Positions 9,603-18,545 of a DNA stretch of 64,000 nt are shown in pieces; the stretch's first letter is position 1; each line of letters starts with the position of its first letter. The notes beneath the pieces are model-generated. The model was not told where the DNA came from, searched no databases, and saw only the letters and a program-made list of their open reading frames with translations. Origin of the DNA: Desulfitobacterium_A sp034927245 (GTDB taxonomy: Bacteria; Bacillota; Desulfitobacteriia; Desulfitobacteriales; Desulfitobacteriaceae); assembly GCF_034927245.1 (NCBI RefSeq), contig NZ_JAYFQK010000025.1:5546-69545 (forward strand), read 5' to 3'. Position numbers and translations under genes: made by a program.

Positions 9603-11693
9603 GTGTTAAAATTAAAACCGAATTTTCAAAAGAAAGTGGCTGTGGCCTTAGCGACTTCGCTTGCCGCTTTTACTCTTTTTTTCTCAAATCCCGTCGTCCC
9701 CAATGTCCAAGCCGAATCCGTCACTTCACAAACGGCACGCATTGCCGGCGGTACGCGCTTTGAAACAGCGCTCGAAATTTCCAAAACAGGTTGGGCTCAA
9801 GCGCCGGCTGTTGTTCTCGCCCGCGGTGATGATTATCCGGATGCCTTGGCCGGTGCCATCCTTGCCCATAGTTCACAAGTTCAAGGTCCGCTTCTCTTAA
9901 CCGATTCCGCTTCTCTTTCGGCGGGTGTTCTTGATGAGATCAAACGCCTCGGAGCAGGAAAGGTCTATATCCTCGGAGGAACAGGTGCAGTTTCTTCCGG
10001 AGTAGAAGCATCTCTTAAAGCCCAAAATCTTACGGTGGAGCGCTTAAGCGGCGATGATCGCTATCAAACGGCAGCCGCTATCGCCCAGAAAGCTGTACCC
10101 CAAGCTTCTCAAGCCTATCTCGCCTCGGGAAATTCCTTTGCCGATGCGTTAAGCATTTCTTCTTATGCCGCCAATAAAGGCATCCCGCTCCTTTTAACCG
10201 AACAAAAAACGGTACCGGAAGTGACCCTTAACACCTTAAAGGCTCTGGGTGTCACAAATGTGGCTCTCATTGGCGGCGAAGGGGTCATTGAGCCTTCCGT
10301 AGAAAACGCTTTAAAGGCTCAGGGAATCAGCGTAACCCGCATGTCCGGATTAGACCGCTATGCAACAAACCTTGATGTCCTGAATACCCTGAATTATGAC
10401 CGTTCCAATATCTATGTGGCCACAGGGGAAGATTTCCCCGATGCTTTGGCCGGCGCAGTTCTGGCAGCCAAACAAGGCAATCCGATTGTCCTTGTCCCGA
10501 AAAGCGCGAAAGATCTCAGTTCCGGAACAACCGGTTATCTCGGGGTTCGTCGTACTGACGGATCATCCTTTACGCTTTTAGGAGGAGTAGGTGTGATTCC
10601 TTATGGTATCGAAAACCTTATCCGCACGGGCTCACAGCAATCCCGAATTTCTTTGCAGTACCTTCAAGCCTATGGCACCGGTACTGATCCCGCCAAAAAT
10701 CTTTACGATAATTATGTGGCAGAAATCAACAGCATCCCCGGAAATGCCACTGATACCGTTGACTGGCTCGCTCCGAACTGGTATCGCATGAATCTCATTC
10801 CCGACGGACAAACCACTGCCGACGGATCATTCAGCGGCCCCTGGGCAAAGGCCAATGAATTTTATGCTTCCCTTACCGTCAACGCGGCTCATGCCCGAGG
10901 GCTAAAGGTCTTACCCAGCATTACAGCCGACTTCAATAATAAAGGCCAAGCCACTTTAGATTATATCCTGGCGAATCCCTCAGCTCGTCAAAACCTCATT
11001 CAAAACATTAACGCGATGCTTCAAACCACCGGTGCCGATGGCGTCATCATTGACTTCGAATTTATCAGCGATGATTCCGGAGCAAACCTCACGCAGTTCA
11101 TGAAGGAACTCTATGCTTCCCTTCATCCCCAAAATAAACTCGTCGTCCAAGCGGTTAACGCACGTACCTCGGCCACCGACTGGAACCAAGAATACGATTA
11201 CAAAGCACTTTCAGAAACCGTCGATTATCTGAATATCATGACCTATGACTACAGCATGGCTGCCCCAGGTCCGATCGCTCCGCTCAGTTGGGTGAAAAAG
11301 GTCTTAAACTTTACCCAGAGCCAAGGTGTGAATATGAACAAGGTCCTGCTCGGCATGCCTTACTATGGCCGTGATTGGAGTTCGAGCGATAATTCTACGT
11401 ATAATCGAACATCAGTCAGTCTCGGTGCCGCCCGCAACCTAATGTCCAAATACGGCGCAACTCCCAGCCGCGAAACATCAGCCGATGACCCGATCGGAAT
11501 CCCCACTTTTTCCTATACCGATGAAAACAAAATCCCGCACAAGGTTTATTATGACGATATCGCGAGCTTGAATGCGAAGCTCGAATTGGTCAATAATTAT
11601 AACCTTGGCGGAGCAGCCGCCTGGTCCCTCTTCTGGGTCAATAATGACACGGCAAAAGAAATCTTCCCGCTCTGGCAGCAACATGTAAGGTAA
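9603..11693 (+). CDS. CWB2-anchored glycoside hydrolase family 18 protein
   Basis: This is a 696-residue exported protein with a signal peptide (about 1-37), three CWB2 repeats (about 45-340) and a GH18 catalytic domain (about 355-695). The GH18 signature reads DGVIIDFE, with E486 as the predicted acid. Later TYDYS and PYYGRDW segments also belong to the family. Relatives include spore-cortex and wall N-acetylglucosaminidases of the YaaH/YdhD type and chitinases. Given the anchor, a peptidoglycan substrate is more likely than chitin. The start is a GTG. AAGGAG lies 14 bases upstream, a rather long spacing, and the ATG closer to it runs into a stop after five codons. It is the only plus-strand CWB2 gene here and ends in a strong terminator. 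Confidence 0.9.
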   Translation: MLKLKPNFQKKVAVALATSLAAFTLFFSNPVVPNVQAESVTSQTARIAGGTRFETALEISKTGWAQAPAVVLARGDDYPDALAGAILAHSSQVQGPLLLTDSASLSAGVLDEIKRLGAGKVYILGGTGAVSSGVEASLKAQNLTVERLSGDDRYQTAAAIAQKAVPQASQAYLASGNSFADALSISSYAANKGIPLLLTEQKTVPEVTLNTLKALGVTNVALIGGEGVIEPSVENALKAQGISVTRMSGLDRYATNLDVLNTLNYDRSNIYVATGEDFPDALAGAVLAAKQGNPIVLVPKSAKDLSSGTTGYLGVRRTDGSSFTLLGGVGVIPYGIENLIRTGSQQSRISLQYLQAYGTGTDPAKNLYDNYVAEINSIPGNATDTVDWLAPNWYRMNLIPDGQTTADGSFSGPWAKANEFYASLTVNAAHARGLKVLPSITADFNNKGQATLDYILANPSARQNLIQNINAMLQTTGADGVIIDFEFISDDSGANLTQFMKELYASLHPQNKLVVQAVNARTSATDWNQEYDYKALSETVDYLNIMTYDYSMAAPGPIAPLSWVKKVLNFTQSQGVNMNKVLLGMPYYGRDWSSSDNSTYNRTSVSLGAARNLMSKYGATPSRETSADDPIGIPTFSYTDENKIPHKVYYDDIASLNAKLELVNNYNLGGAAAWSLFWVNNDTAKEIFPLWQQHVR

Positions 11694-11738
11694 AACAGGG
11701 TAAAACAATATTTAAGATAATTTAGGTTAAGATAAAAG

Positions 11739-11776
11739 ACGAAGGCCGTTCATAATGAACAACCTTCGTTTTTTTA
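11739..11776 (+). terminator. Terminator of the GH18 gene
   Basis: ACGAAGG pairs with CCTTCGT, with an inner GTTCAT/ATGAAC helix, and a run of seven T follows on the plus strand. Confidence 0.9.
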
Positions 11777-11818
11777 TGCTTAAAATGACCCAATAGCATG
11801 CTAAAATAACCCATTAGC

Positions 11819-11996
11819 GTAGCTTCTCGCATAGAAGTGAACGATTCGCGAAGGGGCGTTTAAGCACACGACGCTTCCATGGGGTTGCGGAGCCAGTGGT
11901 TCACATCAGGTATTGCCCAGAGGTTTGGCGTAGCTCCCATGGAAGCAAGTGTGCTAGCCCCGAAGCGCCTGAGCGAACAGCTATGCGAGAAGCTAC
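11819..11996. repeat. 178-base imperfect palindrome
   Basis: The outer arms GTAGCTTCTCGCATAG and CTATGCGAGAAGCTAC are a perfect 16-bp inverted repeat. Further in, GCACAC pairs with GTGTGC and GCTTCCATGGG with CCCATGGAAGC, leaving a loop of about 45 bases. The short words GACCCAATA occur on both outer sides (near 11788 and 11999). It sits between two convergent genes. A partial copy of the left arm lies at 48268-48293. It may be a miniature mobile or structural repeat; no coding potential is visible. Confidence 0.75.
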
Positions 11997-12021
11997 ACGA
12001 CCCAATAAACAGCTTTCTTAT

Positions 12022-13251
12022 TTACGAAGAAAAGTAATACTGATAAAGCGCCTTATCGATATCGACCCAGCCTTCCCACGACGGATGCCAAGGATCCCGA
12101 AGATAATAATCATCATACTCATGAGATGAGAAATCAGCTAGGGCAAAGCCTTCCGCCTGTATCATCTGAGCGAGCTTCTGATAACAGGCTTGGCGTTTCT
12201 CGGCACGAATCCCGGTGAAGTCCACCCACCGGCCATTCATTGGCAGAATCACGAACAAGGGCTGGGCACCCTCTTCCTTTAAAACCTCCATCAAAAGCTG
12301 TAAGTCCCCATACTCCTGTGAAGAAGTATATTGCGTATCTTTATCGGCTTCCTTGCGCTTCTGAAGGTTCGGGAGGATATTGGTTGTGAAATAATCGTTA
12401 TCCATTTCAAATGGGTTATTGTTCGATTTTAATTTCGCCAGTTCGATAGCTTTGAGCCTCATTTGATCCCACTGGGGTTCTGTGGCTGAAGTCGAAGGGA
12501 CATTTGCATAACTTGCAATCGTATCCGCGGGAAGCAGACTAATCCGATAAATGGTATGCCGTAAATCCTGCAGAACAACAGCTGCATATTCCATTTGGGC
12601 AGGAACAGCATAAAAAAGCCGCGTGATCCGTGAATTCCAATCGGATTGTCCCTGTAAAACGAGCATTTTCTTTAAATAAGGGTAATCCTGATATGCCTTG
12701 GTGAACTGGAGGAGGCGCCCGGCGATGTTATTTTTGAGGCTTGGTGAAAGCGTCCGATCTTTTAAAATCGTATAAACATGAAGTGCGGAAAAATTCCCGG
12801 CAAAGGTGTCCTCATTGATGCCGCTTACTCCATACCATTGAGGAGTGACGAAAATGGCGAACTTCTTGCCGCTTATATCATTACCCAAGGCCGCTATATT
12901 TAACATCTGAATGATCGTCTGAGTCCCTCCCTTGCCTACGAGTAAAGGGGTAACTCCCGTTTCCGGCGTTAAAACTTTAGACGGATGATAATCATAGATC
13001 ATGGACATTTCCGATGATCCGTAGAGCGGCAAAATCCGTGGATCCTCGAGCGCCTTTTTTTGCAGCAATAAGCCTTGAAAGGTATAAGGATGCGGGTTAA
13101 TCCCCATCGCCGCAACAGTTCCGGGCTTGGCGACGAAAGTATTGAAACAGAATTCACTGATAGAAGGTAAGCTATAGATTGTTCCTAAAAAAAGAGCCAC
13201 CGCTATCAAAAAAGCCAAAAAAGGAGTTTTGCAAAAAAGCTTAAAACGCAT
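12022..13251 (-). CDS. dltD: DltD-like protein, distal copy
   Basis: This is a 409-residue protein with one N-terminal membrane segment (about residues 9-28) and an extracytoplasmic SGNH-hydrolase-like domain of the DltD family. Motifs include YGSSEMS near residue 76 and DPWHPSWEGW near the C-terminus, which supply the catalytic Ser and His of the family. DltD acts in the last step of D-alanylation of teichoic acids, passing D-alanine to the polymer outside the cell. This is the second DltD of the locus. It lies about 5 kb beyond dltA and dltB, right after a small dltX-like gene and the flippase, and is the last gene of the polysaccharide operon. It aligns along its length with the proximal copy at 18508 but clearly diverges, so the two may serve different acceptors. 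Confidence 0.88.
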   Translation of the reverse strand: MRFKLFCKTPFLAFLIAVALFLGTIYSLPSISEFCFNTFVAKPGTVAAMGINPHPYTFQGLLLQKKALEDPRILPLYGSSEMSMIYDYHPSKVLTPETGVTPLLVGKGGTQTIIQMLNIAALGNDISGKKFAIFVTPQWYGVSGINEDTFAGNFSALHVYTILKDRTLSPSLKNNIAGRLLQFTKAYQDYPYLKKMLVLQGQSDWNSRITRLFYAVPAQMEYAAVVLQDLRHTIYRISLLPADTIASYANVPSTSATEPQWDQMRLKAIELAKLKSNNNPFEMDNDYFTTNILPNLQKRKEADKDTQYTSSQEYGDLQLLMEVLKEEGAQPLFVILPMNGRWVDFTGIRAEKRQACYQKLAQMIQAEGFALADFSSHEYDDYYLRDPWHPSWEGWVDIDKALYQYYFSS

Positions 13252-13266
13252 TAGAACAGCCTCCGC

Positions 13267-13404
13267 CTAAAAAGCATTATAGATATACGGTGCAGGCGTA
13301 TGTTCTTTCTGAATAAAATAGAGAAAGAATAAGGCCATCAAAATAAAGTAGTAGTAAAATATACGTACCCACCAAACCAAGGTTGGATTCCATTGCTTTC
13401 TCAA
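13267..13404 (-). CDS. dltX: DltX-like small membrane protein, distal copy
   Basis: This is a 45-residue protein with one membrane helix. The C-terminal motif ends APYIYNAF, and the sequence WNPTLVWWVR-IFYYYFILMALFFLYF matches the DltX pattern (W-N-P, a helix with YYY, a terminal P-Y/F-IYN-F). DltX is an essential short partner in the dlt operons of Bacillus and relatives and acts with DltB/DltD at the membrane. I use a TTG start because GGAGAGG lies 10 bases before it. A TTG eight codons upstream is the alternative. The stop is 15 bases before the DltD start, so this is a dltX-dltD pair like the one at 18378-19719. Confidence 0.8.
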   Translation of the reverse strand: MRKQWNPTLVWWVRIFYYYFILMALFFLYFIQKEHTPAPYIYNAF

Positions 13405-13549
13405 CTTCGACCATCCTCTCCACCCCAAATTTACGACCTGCGGAAAATCACGATACCTAATTCATTCTTCCCGGATTGCATCATCTAAAATGTTCGCTAT
13501 TATCTGCGATTTTCCTGTCTTTTTCGTCATTAGTCTATTGTTTTCTTTT

Positions 13550-14863
13550 TCAGCGGCGTTTATTATTAAGCCCTTGTAATCCTTTCCCGATGACTCCCCG
13601 GATCAGCTCAATATCCCCTTTTTTCAAGAGAAGTACGTCTTGCCAACGACTTTGCGTAAAGCGAGTGTAGAAAAAGAGGGTCATGAGTGTGAAGCAAGTG
13701 TAGGAAATACTCGTCGCAATCGAGGCTCCGTTAATCCCCAACATCGGAATCAGAAGGAGATCCAGGGTAATCGTGACGACACTGGAAACGATCGCCGAAT
13801 ATGTATTTTTGATCAGCTGCCCCGCCCCGGCTAAGTAATTTGCCAGAATATTGGACACCGAGAAGATCGCCACCCCCGGAAGGAGCCATAGGAGGGCTGA
13901 AACCGCCGCTAAAAAATCCGCTCCAAACATCAGGTAAATGAGGGGTTTGCTCACGAGAGCAAGGCACAGGGAAATGGTCGTAATGATGGTCAGACTGATC
14001 CGCGTAACCCGGTTCGTAAATTCGTGCATCTCCCGGCTTTCCCCCGAGGCTGCCGCCCGGGGAAGAATAACCGTCGCTATGCTTCCGGAAAGTCCCCAGA
14101 GGGTTTCCGCCAGGGTGACCGCTACTCCATATACGCCGACGGCAGTCAGGGGCAGATAGTAATTGACGATAAAGATATCCAAACGATAATTCAGCTTCTG
14201 TATGGTATTGCCGATAATCGACTGTACTCCATAACTCAGAAGATCTTTAATGACCCTAAAATCAACTTTGAACTTAGCCGCATAACGGCTTCTAATCCGA
14301 TAGACCGCCCAAAAACCAATGCTCAGAGCCGCAATCAGCGTGGACAAAATAGCCGCCGTAGGATTGGGCTTTACCCACAGAAAAAACGCCAGCAGGAAAA
14401 GCCCCGTTAGGCGATCTAAGACATTGATGCGATTGTATTCCGCCATATCCTGCAAACCAAGGACAATATTCAGCATTCCCTGTTTAAAATTCATCGCTGG
14501 GATGCTTAAGAGAACAAGGATAAATTGTGCCGAACTGATCCCTCTGAGGAACTGAAACTGGAAATGCTCGTTTAAAAAATAAAACGGAATCATCAGTAAA
14601 AGCGTCGGTATCGTCAAAAGAAGGTTATTCCCCAGAACTTCGGATATCTTTTCCCGCTCCCGCCCGACGATATAGACATTCGCCAAGGATAAGCCCCACC
14701 CAAAGATGAGGATCGCAAAGCTTAAAAAATTGTTGGCAACATCGACGACGCCCCGTCCGGAGGGTCCCAGCAAACGTGAAAGAACCACTGCGGATAACAT
14801 AGAGATAAGAAAAATGAGTCCATTGCTGATTACCGTAATGGCTGTTGACTTAATAAATCGCAT
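13550..14863 (-). CDS. Polysaccharide flippase (Wzx/MATE-like), distal copy
   Basis: This is a 437-residue integral membrane protein with about 12-14 predicted helices and the fold of the oligosaccharide flippase family (MviN/Wzx type). The N-terminal KSTAITVISNGLIFLISML and LLGPSGRGVVDVA are characteristic: the G-P-S-G-RG motif follows the first helix. It would move lipid-linked repeat units to the outer face of the membrane. Its start overlaps the stop of the phosphoglycosyltransferase gene by one base, so the two are translationally coupled. A second, unrelated-looking flippase lies at 27826, which suggests two exported polymers or two lipid-linked substrates. Confidence 0.87.
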   Translation of the reverse strand: MRFIKSTAITVISNGLIFLISMLSAVVLSRLLGPSGRGVVDVANNFLSFAILIFGWGLSLANVYIVGREREKISEVLGNNLLLTIPTLLLMIPFYFLNEHFQFQFLRGISSAQFILVLLSIPAMNFKQGMLNIVLGLQDMAEYNRINVLDRLTGLFLLAFFLWVKPNPTAAILSTLIAALSIGFWAVYRIRSRYAAKFKVDFRVIKDLLSYGVQSIIGNTIQKLNYRLDIFIVNYYLPLTAVGVYGVAVTLAETLWGLSGSIATVILPRAAASGESREMHEFTNRVTRISLTIITTISLCLALVSKPLIYLMFGADFLAAVSALLWLLPGVAIFSVSNILANYLAGAGQLIKNTYSAIVSSVVTITLDLLLIPMLGINGASIATSISYTCFTLMTLFFYTRFTQSRWQDVLLLKKGDIELIRGVIGKGLQGLNNKRR

Positions 14864-15537
14864 CAGTAAGCTCCCTTGCCTGTCAAAACAACGAAAAAGG
14901 TCTTAACCAGAATCCTCAGATCCAGCCAAAAGCTCCAGCGTCGTACATATTCCAGATCATAGGCCATCGTTTCCCCGACTGTCAATTCGCTGCGGCCGTT
15001 CACCTGTGCCAGTCCCGTCACTCCCGGCATTACTTCCAAGCGCTTCCGCTGCTCCGGGGTATAAAGCTTAACCAGTTCCGGTACTTCCGGTCGAGGGCCG
15101 ACAAGGCTCATATTCCCCAGCAAAATGTTTAAAAGCTGTGGCAGCTCATCCAGACTGAACTTCCGCAAAAAGCGGCCGCTTGGCGTAATCCGCGGGTCAT
15201 CCTTGTCCTGAAAAACAAAGCTCTCCAAATCCTTAACTTCAGCTAATTTTGCCTTCATCAATTCATCGGCATTCGAAAACATCGTCCGAAACTTATATAT
15301 GGTATATGGCTCACCATGCAGGCCCACCCGAATTTGTTTGAAAACGACAGGCCCCGGCGAATCGATCCGAATCCAGAGGGCGATTAAGAGCCATAACGGG
15401 GAGATTAACACCAGCAGGATAATCGCTGCCAGCAGATCCAAGCCCCGCTTCGCTGCCAGCTGCCACCGCGGATAGTCGATGGGTTTATTATGAAGAGATT
15501 CCTTAGCCACTTTTTCTGCCGCCGTGCTCCGGCTCAT
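14863..15537 (-). CDS. Initiating undecaprenyl-phosphate phosphoglycosyltransferase
   Basis: This is a 224-residue monotopic phosphoglycosyltransferase (bacterial sugar transferase family, PF02397; EpsL/PglC/WcaJ type). It transfers a sugar-1-phosphate from a UDP-sugar to undecaprenyl phosphate and so starts polymer assembly. One hydrophobic re-entrant segment lies at about residues 30-55 (GLDLLAAIILLVLISPLW). Family motifs follow: KFRTM, the Asp-Glu pair in SLDELPQLLN, GPRPEVPELV, PGVTGLAQVNGRS and DLEYVRRWS. It is short, with only the catalytic core and not the extra membrane domain of WbaP-type enzymes. The neighbours are dltB upstream and the flippase downstream. Confidence 0.92.
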   Translation of the reverse strand: MSRSTAAEKVAKESLHNKPIDYPRWQLAAKRGLDLLAAIILLVLISPLWLLIALWIRIDSPGPVVFKQIRVGLHGEPYTIYKFRTMFSNADELMKAKLAEVKDLESFVFQDKDDPRITPSGRFLRKFSLDELPQLLNILLGNMSLVGPRPEVPELVKLYTPEQRKRLEVMPGVTGLAQVNGRSELTVGETMAYDLEYVRRWSFWLDLRILVKTFFVVLTGKGAY

Positions 15538-15594
15538 ATCAACACATCCCTGTTTTCTTTATACGTATCAGAATATATATAATGCCACATTGGT

Positions 15595-16776
15595 CTAGAT
15601 AATTCGCCCTGAAAAGATAAGGAAACCGAAAAACACAAAATGGGCCGTAATTCCAATCGCTAAAACATCCCAAGCTCGTCCCTCACCCCAGAAATGTTTC
15701 TTCTTGTTCTTACGTTCTAACCAGTCATAGCCGATCATCATGGCTGCATGATAAAGACCATAGGTAATATATTGAAGCTGGGTTCCATGCCAGATTCCCA
15801 TAATCCCAAACAAAAGAAGATAACCGAGATAAGCGGAGGTATAACGATTCTTAAAGCGCTTTTTCTTCGCCGAATCGAGGACAAAACGCATGTAGATATA
15901 ATCGCGGAACCAAAAGGACAAAGACATATGCCAACGATTCCAAAAATCTTTAATATTCTTGGCGAGGAAAGGTTTATTAAAGTTAGGCGGAACCTTAATT
16001 CCTAATAGATAACCTGTACCGATCGCAAAAGCGCTATACCCCGCAAAGTCAAAGAACAAGTAAAAGCTATAGGCATACATATACTTAAATGTCGCCATGA
16101 ACCCCGACTCTCCGCCCAAGGGCACTAAGGCGTACTTATTGATGAGATAGGCAAAGATGAATTTATAGAGCAAACCTCTGAAAATCAGATGAATGCCTTC
16201 ACTGAGGAAACGGGAATATTCCTCCCCTGAAGCCGGATTCTCTAAGTCCCCAAGGAACCGGCGATATCGGTCGATAGGGCCGGAGGCTAATGTCGGGAAG
16301 AAGAGAACATAAAGAAAAAAGTCCAAAGTATTGATCCGCTTAATAAGTCCGTCCCGAATCTCTATGACCGTCCCTGTCGTCCGGAAGGTTAGATAGGAAA
16401 TTCCTAAAAATCCAAGCGGAGTCAGCCATAATCCTGTTGCCTGAAAAATAGGGCTTAGTTTGACTAAAGCGAGTGGAAAGATACTGGCGAGAACGGTCAG
16501 GATATAAACGCGCTGAAGTATTTTCGCATCTTTGCCCTTGCCACTTTGCTTAAAAGCCAAGAAGGCCCGAATCAGGATATATTCCCCAAGGAAAAAACAT
16601 CCCACTTGAACGAGGACAGAGATCGGTCTGTAAATAACCCAGAGCATAAACAGCGTTGTCAGAAGAAGCCAGCCTGCCCGGATTCGTCCGGAAACCCCGA
16701 GAAATCCAAACACGATTGCAGGGATTAAGGTCAAGGCCAAGAGAAAGAAGAAGGTAAAATTCCCGTAAGGAGTCAT
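15595..16776 (-). CDS. dltB: DltB, MBOAT-family D-alanine transfer protein
   Basis: This is a 393-residue membrane protein of the MBOAT acyltransferase family with about 10-12 helices. The conserved region FWNRWHMSLSFWFRDYIY and the membrane His in GIWHGTQ are the DltB signatures. DltB takes D-alanine from DltC at the inner face and passes it through the membrane towards DltD. The ATG overlaps the end of dltA by four bases (ATGA type), the usual dltA-dltB order. The length matches Bacillus and Streptococcus DltB. Confidence 0.93.
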   Translation of the reverse strand: MTPYGNFTFFFLLALTLIPAIVFGFLGVSGRIRAGWLLLTTLFMLWVIYRPISVLVQVGCFFLGEYILIRAFLAFKQSGKGKDAKILQRVYILTVLASIFPLALVKLSPIFQATGLWLTPLGFLGISYLTFRTTGTVIEIRDGLIKRINTLDFFLYVLFFPTLASGPIDRYRRFLGDLENPASGEEYSRFLSEGIHLIFRGLLYKFIFAYLINKYALVPLGGESGFMATFKYMYAYSFYLFFDFAGYSAFAIGTGYLLGIKVPPNFNKPFLAKNIKDFWNRWHMSLSFWFRDYIYMRFVLDSAKKKRFKNRYTSAYLGYLLLFGIMGIWHGTQLQYITYGLYHAAMMIGYDWLERKNKKKHFWGEGRAWDVLAIGITAHFVFFGFLIFSGRII

Positions 16777-18359
16777 CGAATCCCTCCCTGCAGAGCTCGC
16801 CGATCCACTTTACCATTCGGGGTCATCGGCATTACCGACACAAAAGTAAACCGTCGCGGGATCATATAATCCGGAAGGTTTTGACGAAGGGCTTCTTTTA
16901 TCGTCTGCATTGACTTAAATTCATCGACCACGGTTTCAGTCGGCAAAACAAAGGCCTGAAGGTGATCGACTTTACCCTTTTTCTCAACCGGAAGAACTAC
17001 GGCATTTTCGACTCCCGGAACTTTTCGGAGATTCTCCTCGATATCTCCCAGTTCAATACGATAACCGTGAAGTTTTACCTGGAAATCCAGTCGTCCGAAG
17101 AAAAAGAGATAGTCTCCCTTAAATACCCCGGCATCCCCGGTTCGGTAAGCACGCCAAAGCTTGCCCGCTTTATCCTTCCATGAGAAGAAGGCTTTTTGGG
17201 TTTGCTTCGGATTATTCTGATAGCCGATACTCACATTCGGCCCGGCGATAACAATCTCTCCCCGTTCACCCGGAGCTAATCTTTGAGGTGCAGCCGTTAA
17301 AATACCCTGGGGAGCTTGCTCAATCGCTTGCGTAAGAATATCCGAATCACAGATAAGAACCTGGGCATCCGATTTGGCCTTACCTACCGGCAACGGATTA
17401 TACTCCGCTAAAATCTCCGGAGTAATGGTCATTGTCGTTACCGCCACAGTAGCTTCCGTCGGTCCGTAGAGATTCTCCACCTTTGATTCCGGAAATCGCT
17501 CAAGAAGTTTCGTCGCTGTATCGTGAAGCAAAACCTCCCCACAAAAGAGAAAGTGCTTAAGCTTAGGCAATAGTGCTGCGTTAAAGCTTTTATCCATGAG
17601 ACAAATCTCGGCAAACGAAGGAGTTGAAACCCAAAATGTTGTTCCCGAACGTGCAAATGACGCAAAGGCTTCTCTTAAATTAGCAATTTGTGCTTTATCG
17701 ATGCTCCACAAGGTACCCCCTGTACTTAACGACATGTATAAATCCATGACCGATAAATCGAAGGAAAACGGAGCTTGATTCAGAAAAACTTCTTGCTTGA
17801 GAATGGGTTTATAGGAGGTCTTGACCCACTTTAGATAGCTCTCCAGGGCACCAAGTGTAATTTGAACTCCCTTCGGGGTTCCCGTACTTCCGGAGGTATA
17901 GATAATATAGTAGACTTCCTCTTCCTTCACCTGACAATCCAGTGGAGGAATTGGGTTTTGCTCATCAGCGTCTAAATCCTGCCTTGAAATCTTTTTAATC
18001 CGGAGTCCCTGTTCCCTTATTTCCTCCGGAACATCCTGTACGGAAAGAATAAGCTTCGTTCCCGATGCAGCAATGATTTGACGGACTCTTTCAAGGGGCA
18101 CAGAGGTGTCCACCGGTACATAAGGATGTCCCGCTTTGATACAGGCTATGAAGGAAATCAGCATTTCACTTTCTTTATGTCCATAGACAACGATGGGGGA
18201 ATCCGCTTCCCTTTCTTGCTCTAGGTTTGTGAGTATCCAAACCGCCAGAGTATCCGAATATCTTTTTAACTGCGCATAAGTTAAGGCCTGCTCCCGATAT
18301 TGATGGGCTATACGCTCTGGGCATTCAACCGCCCACTGATCAATAATTTCTCTTAACAT
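16773..18359 (-). CDS. dltA: DltA, D-alanine-D-alanyl carrier protein ligase
   Basis: This is a 528-residue adenylating enzyme that activates D-alanine with ATP and loads it on DltC. The core motifs are visible: YIIYTSGSTGTPKGV (P-loop), NLYGPTEATVAVT, YRTGDAG, GRLDFQVKLHGYRIELGDIE, and NGKVDR near the C-terminus with the catalytic Lys. I start at the ATG giving MLREIIDQWA, which lines up with the start of known DltA proteins and has GTGGTG six bases upstream. Two GTG codons four and three codons earlier are possible starts. It lies 18 bases after dltX. D-alanine specificity is assumed from the dlt context and not proven by the pocket. Confidence 0.93.
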   Translation of the reverse strand: MLREIIDQWAVECPERIAHQYREQALTYAQLKRYSDTLAVWILTNLEQEREADSPIVVYGHKESEMLISFIACIKAGHPYVPVDTSVPLERVRQIIAASGTKLILSVQDVPEEIREQGLRIKKISRQDLDADEQNPIPPLDCQVKEEEVYYIIYTSGSTGTPKGVQITLGALESYLKWVKTSYKPILKQEVFLNQAPFSFDLSVMDLYMSLSTGGTLWSIDKAQIANLREAFASFARSGTTFWVSTPSFAEICLMDKSFNAALLPKLKHFLFCGEVLLHDTATKLLERFPESKVENLYGPTEATVAVTTMTITPEILAEYNPLPVGKAKSDAQVLICDSDILTQAIEQAPQGILTAAPQRLAPGERGEIVIAGPNVSIGYQNNPKQTQKAFFSWKDKAGKLWRAYRTGDAGVFKGDYLFFFGRLDFQVKLHGYRIELGDIEENLRKVPGVENAVVLPVEKKGKVDHLQAFVLPTETVVDEFKSMQTIKEALRQNLPDYMIPRRFTFVSVMPMTPNGKVDRRALQGGIR

Positions 18360-18377
18360 AATTGTCACCACTTATTT

Positions 18378-18545
18378 TTAAAAGTTATTATAGATGAAGG
18401 GTGCCGGATTGTGCTGGTTGAGCACTAAATAAATAAAGAATAAGGTTATTAAAACAAGGTAGTAGTAAAAAGCACGTCCTACCCAACGTACGGTAGGATT
18501 CCACTCCTTAGTCCCCTTGGTGATAAAACTTATCCAATGCCTCAT
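18378..18545 (-). CDS. dltX: DltX-like small membrane protein, proximal copy
   Basis: This is a 55-residue protein with a single helix and the DltX motif: KEWNPTVRWVGRAFYYY, a hydrophobic helix, then PAPFIYNNF at the end. Its ATG lies 38 bases inside the 3' end of the upstream dltD in another frame. No good ribosome-binding site is seen for this ATG, so translation is probably coupled to dltD. It is clearly related to the 13267 copy, sharing WNP, R-x-FYYY and IYN-F. dltX directly before dltA is also the arrangement in Bacillus. Confidence 0.8.
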   Translation of the reverse strand: MRHWISFITKGTKEWNPTVRWVGRAFYYYLVLITLFFIYLVLNQHNPAPFIYNNF

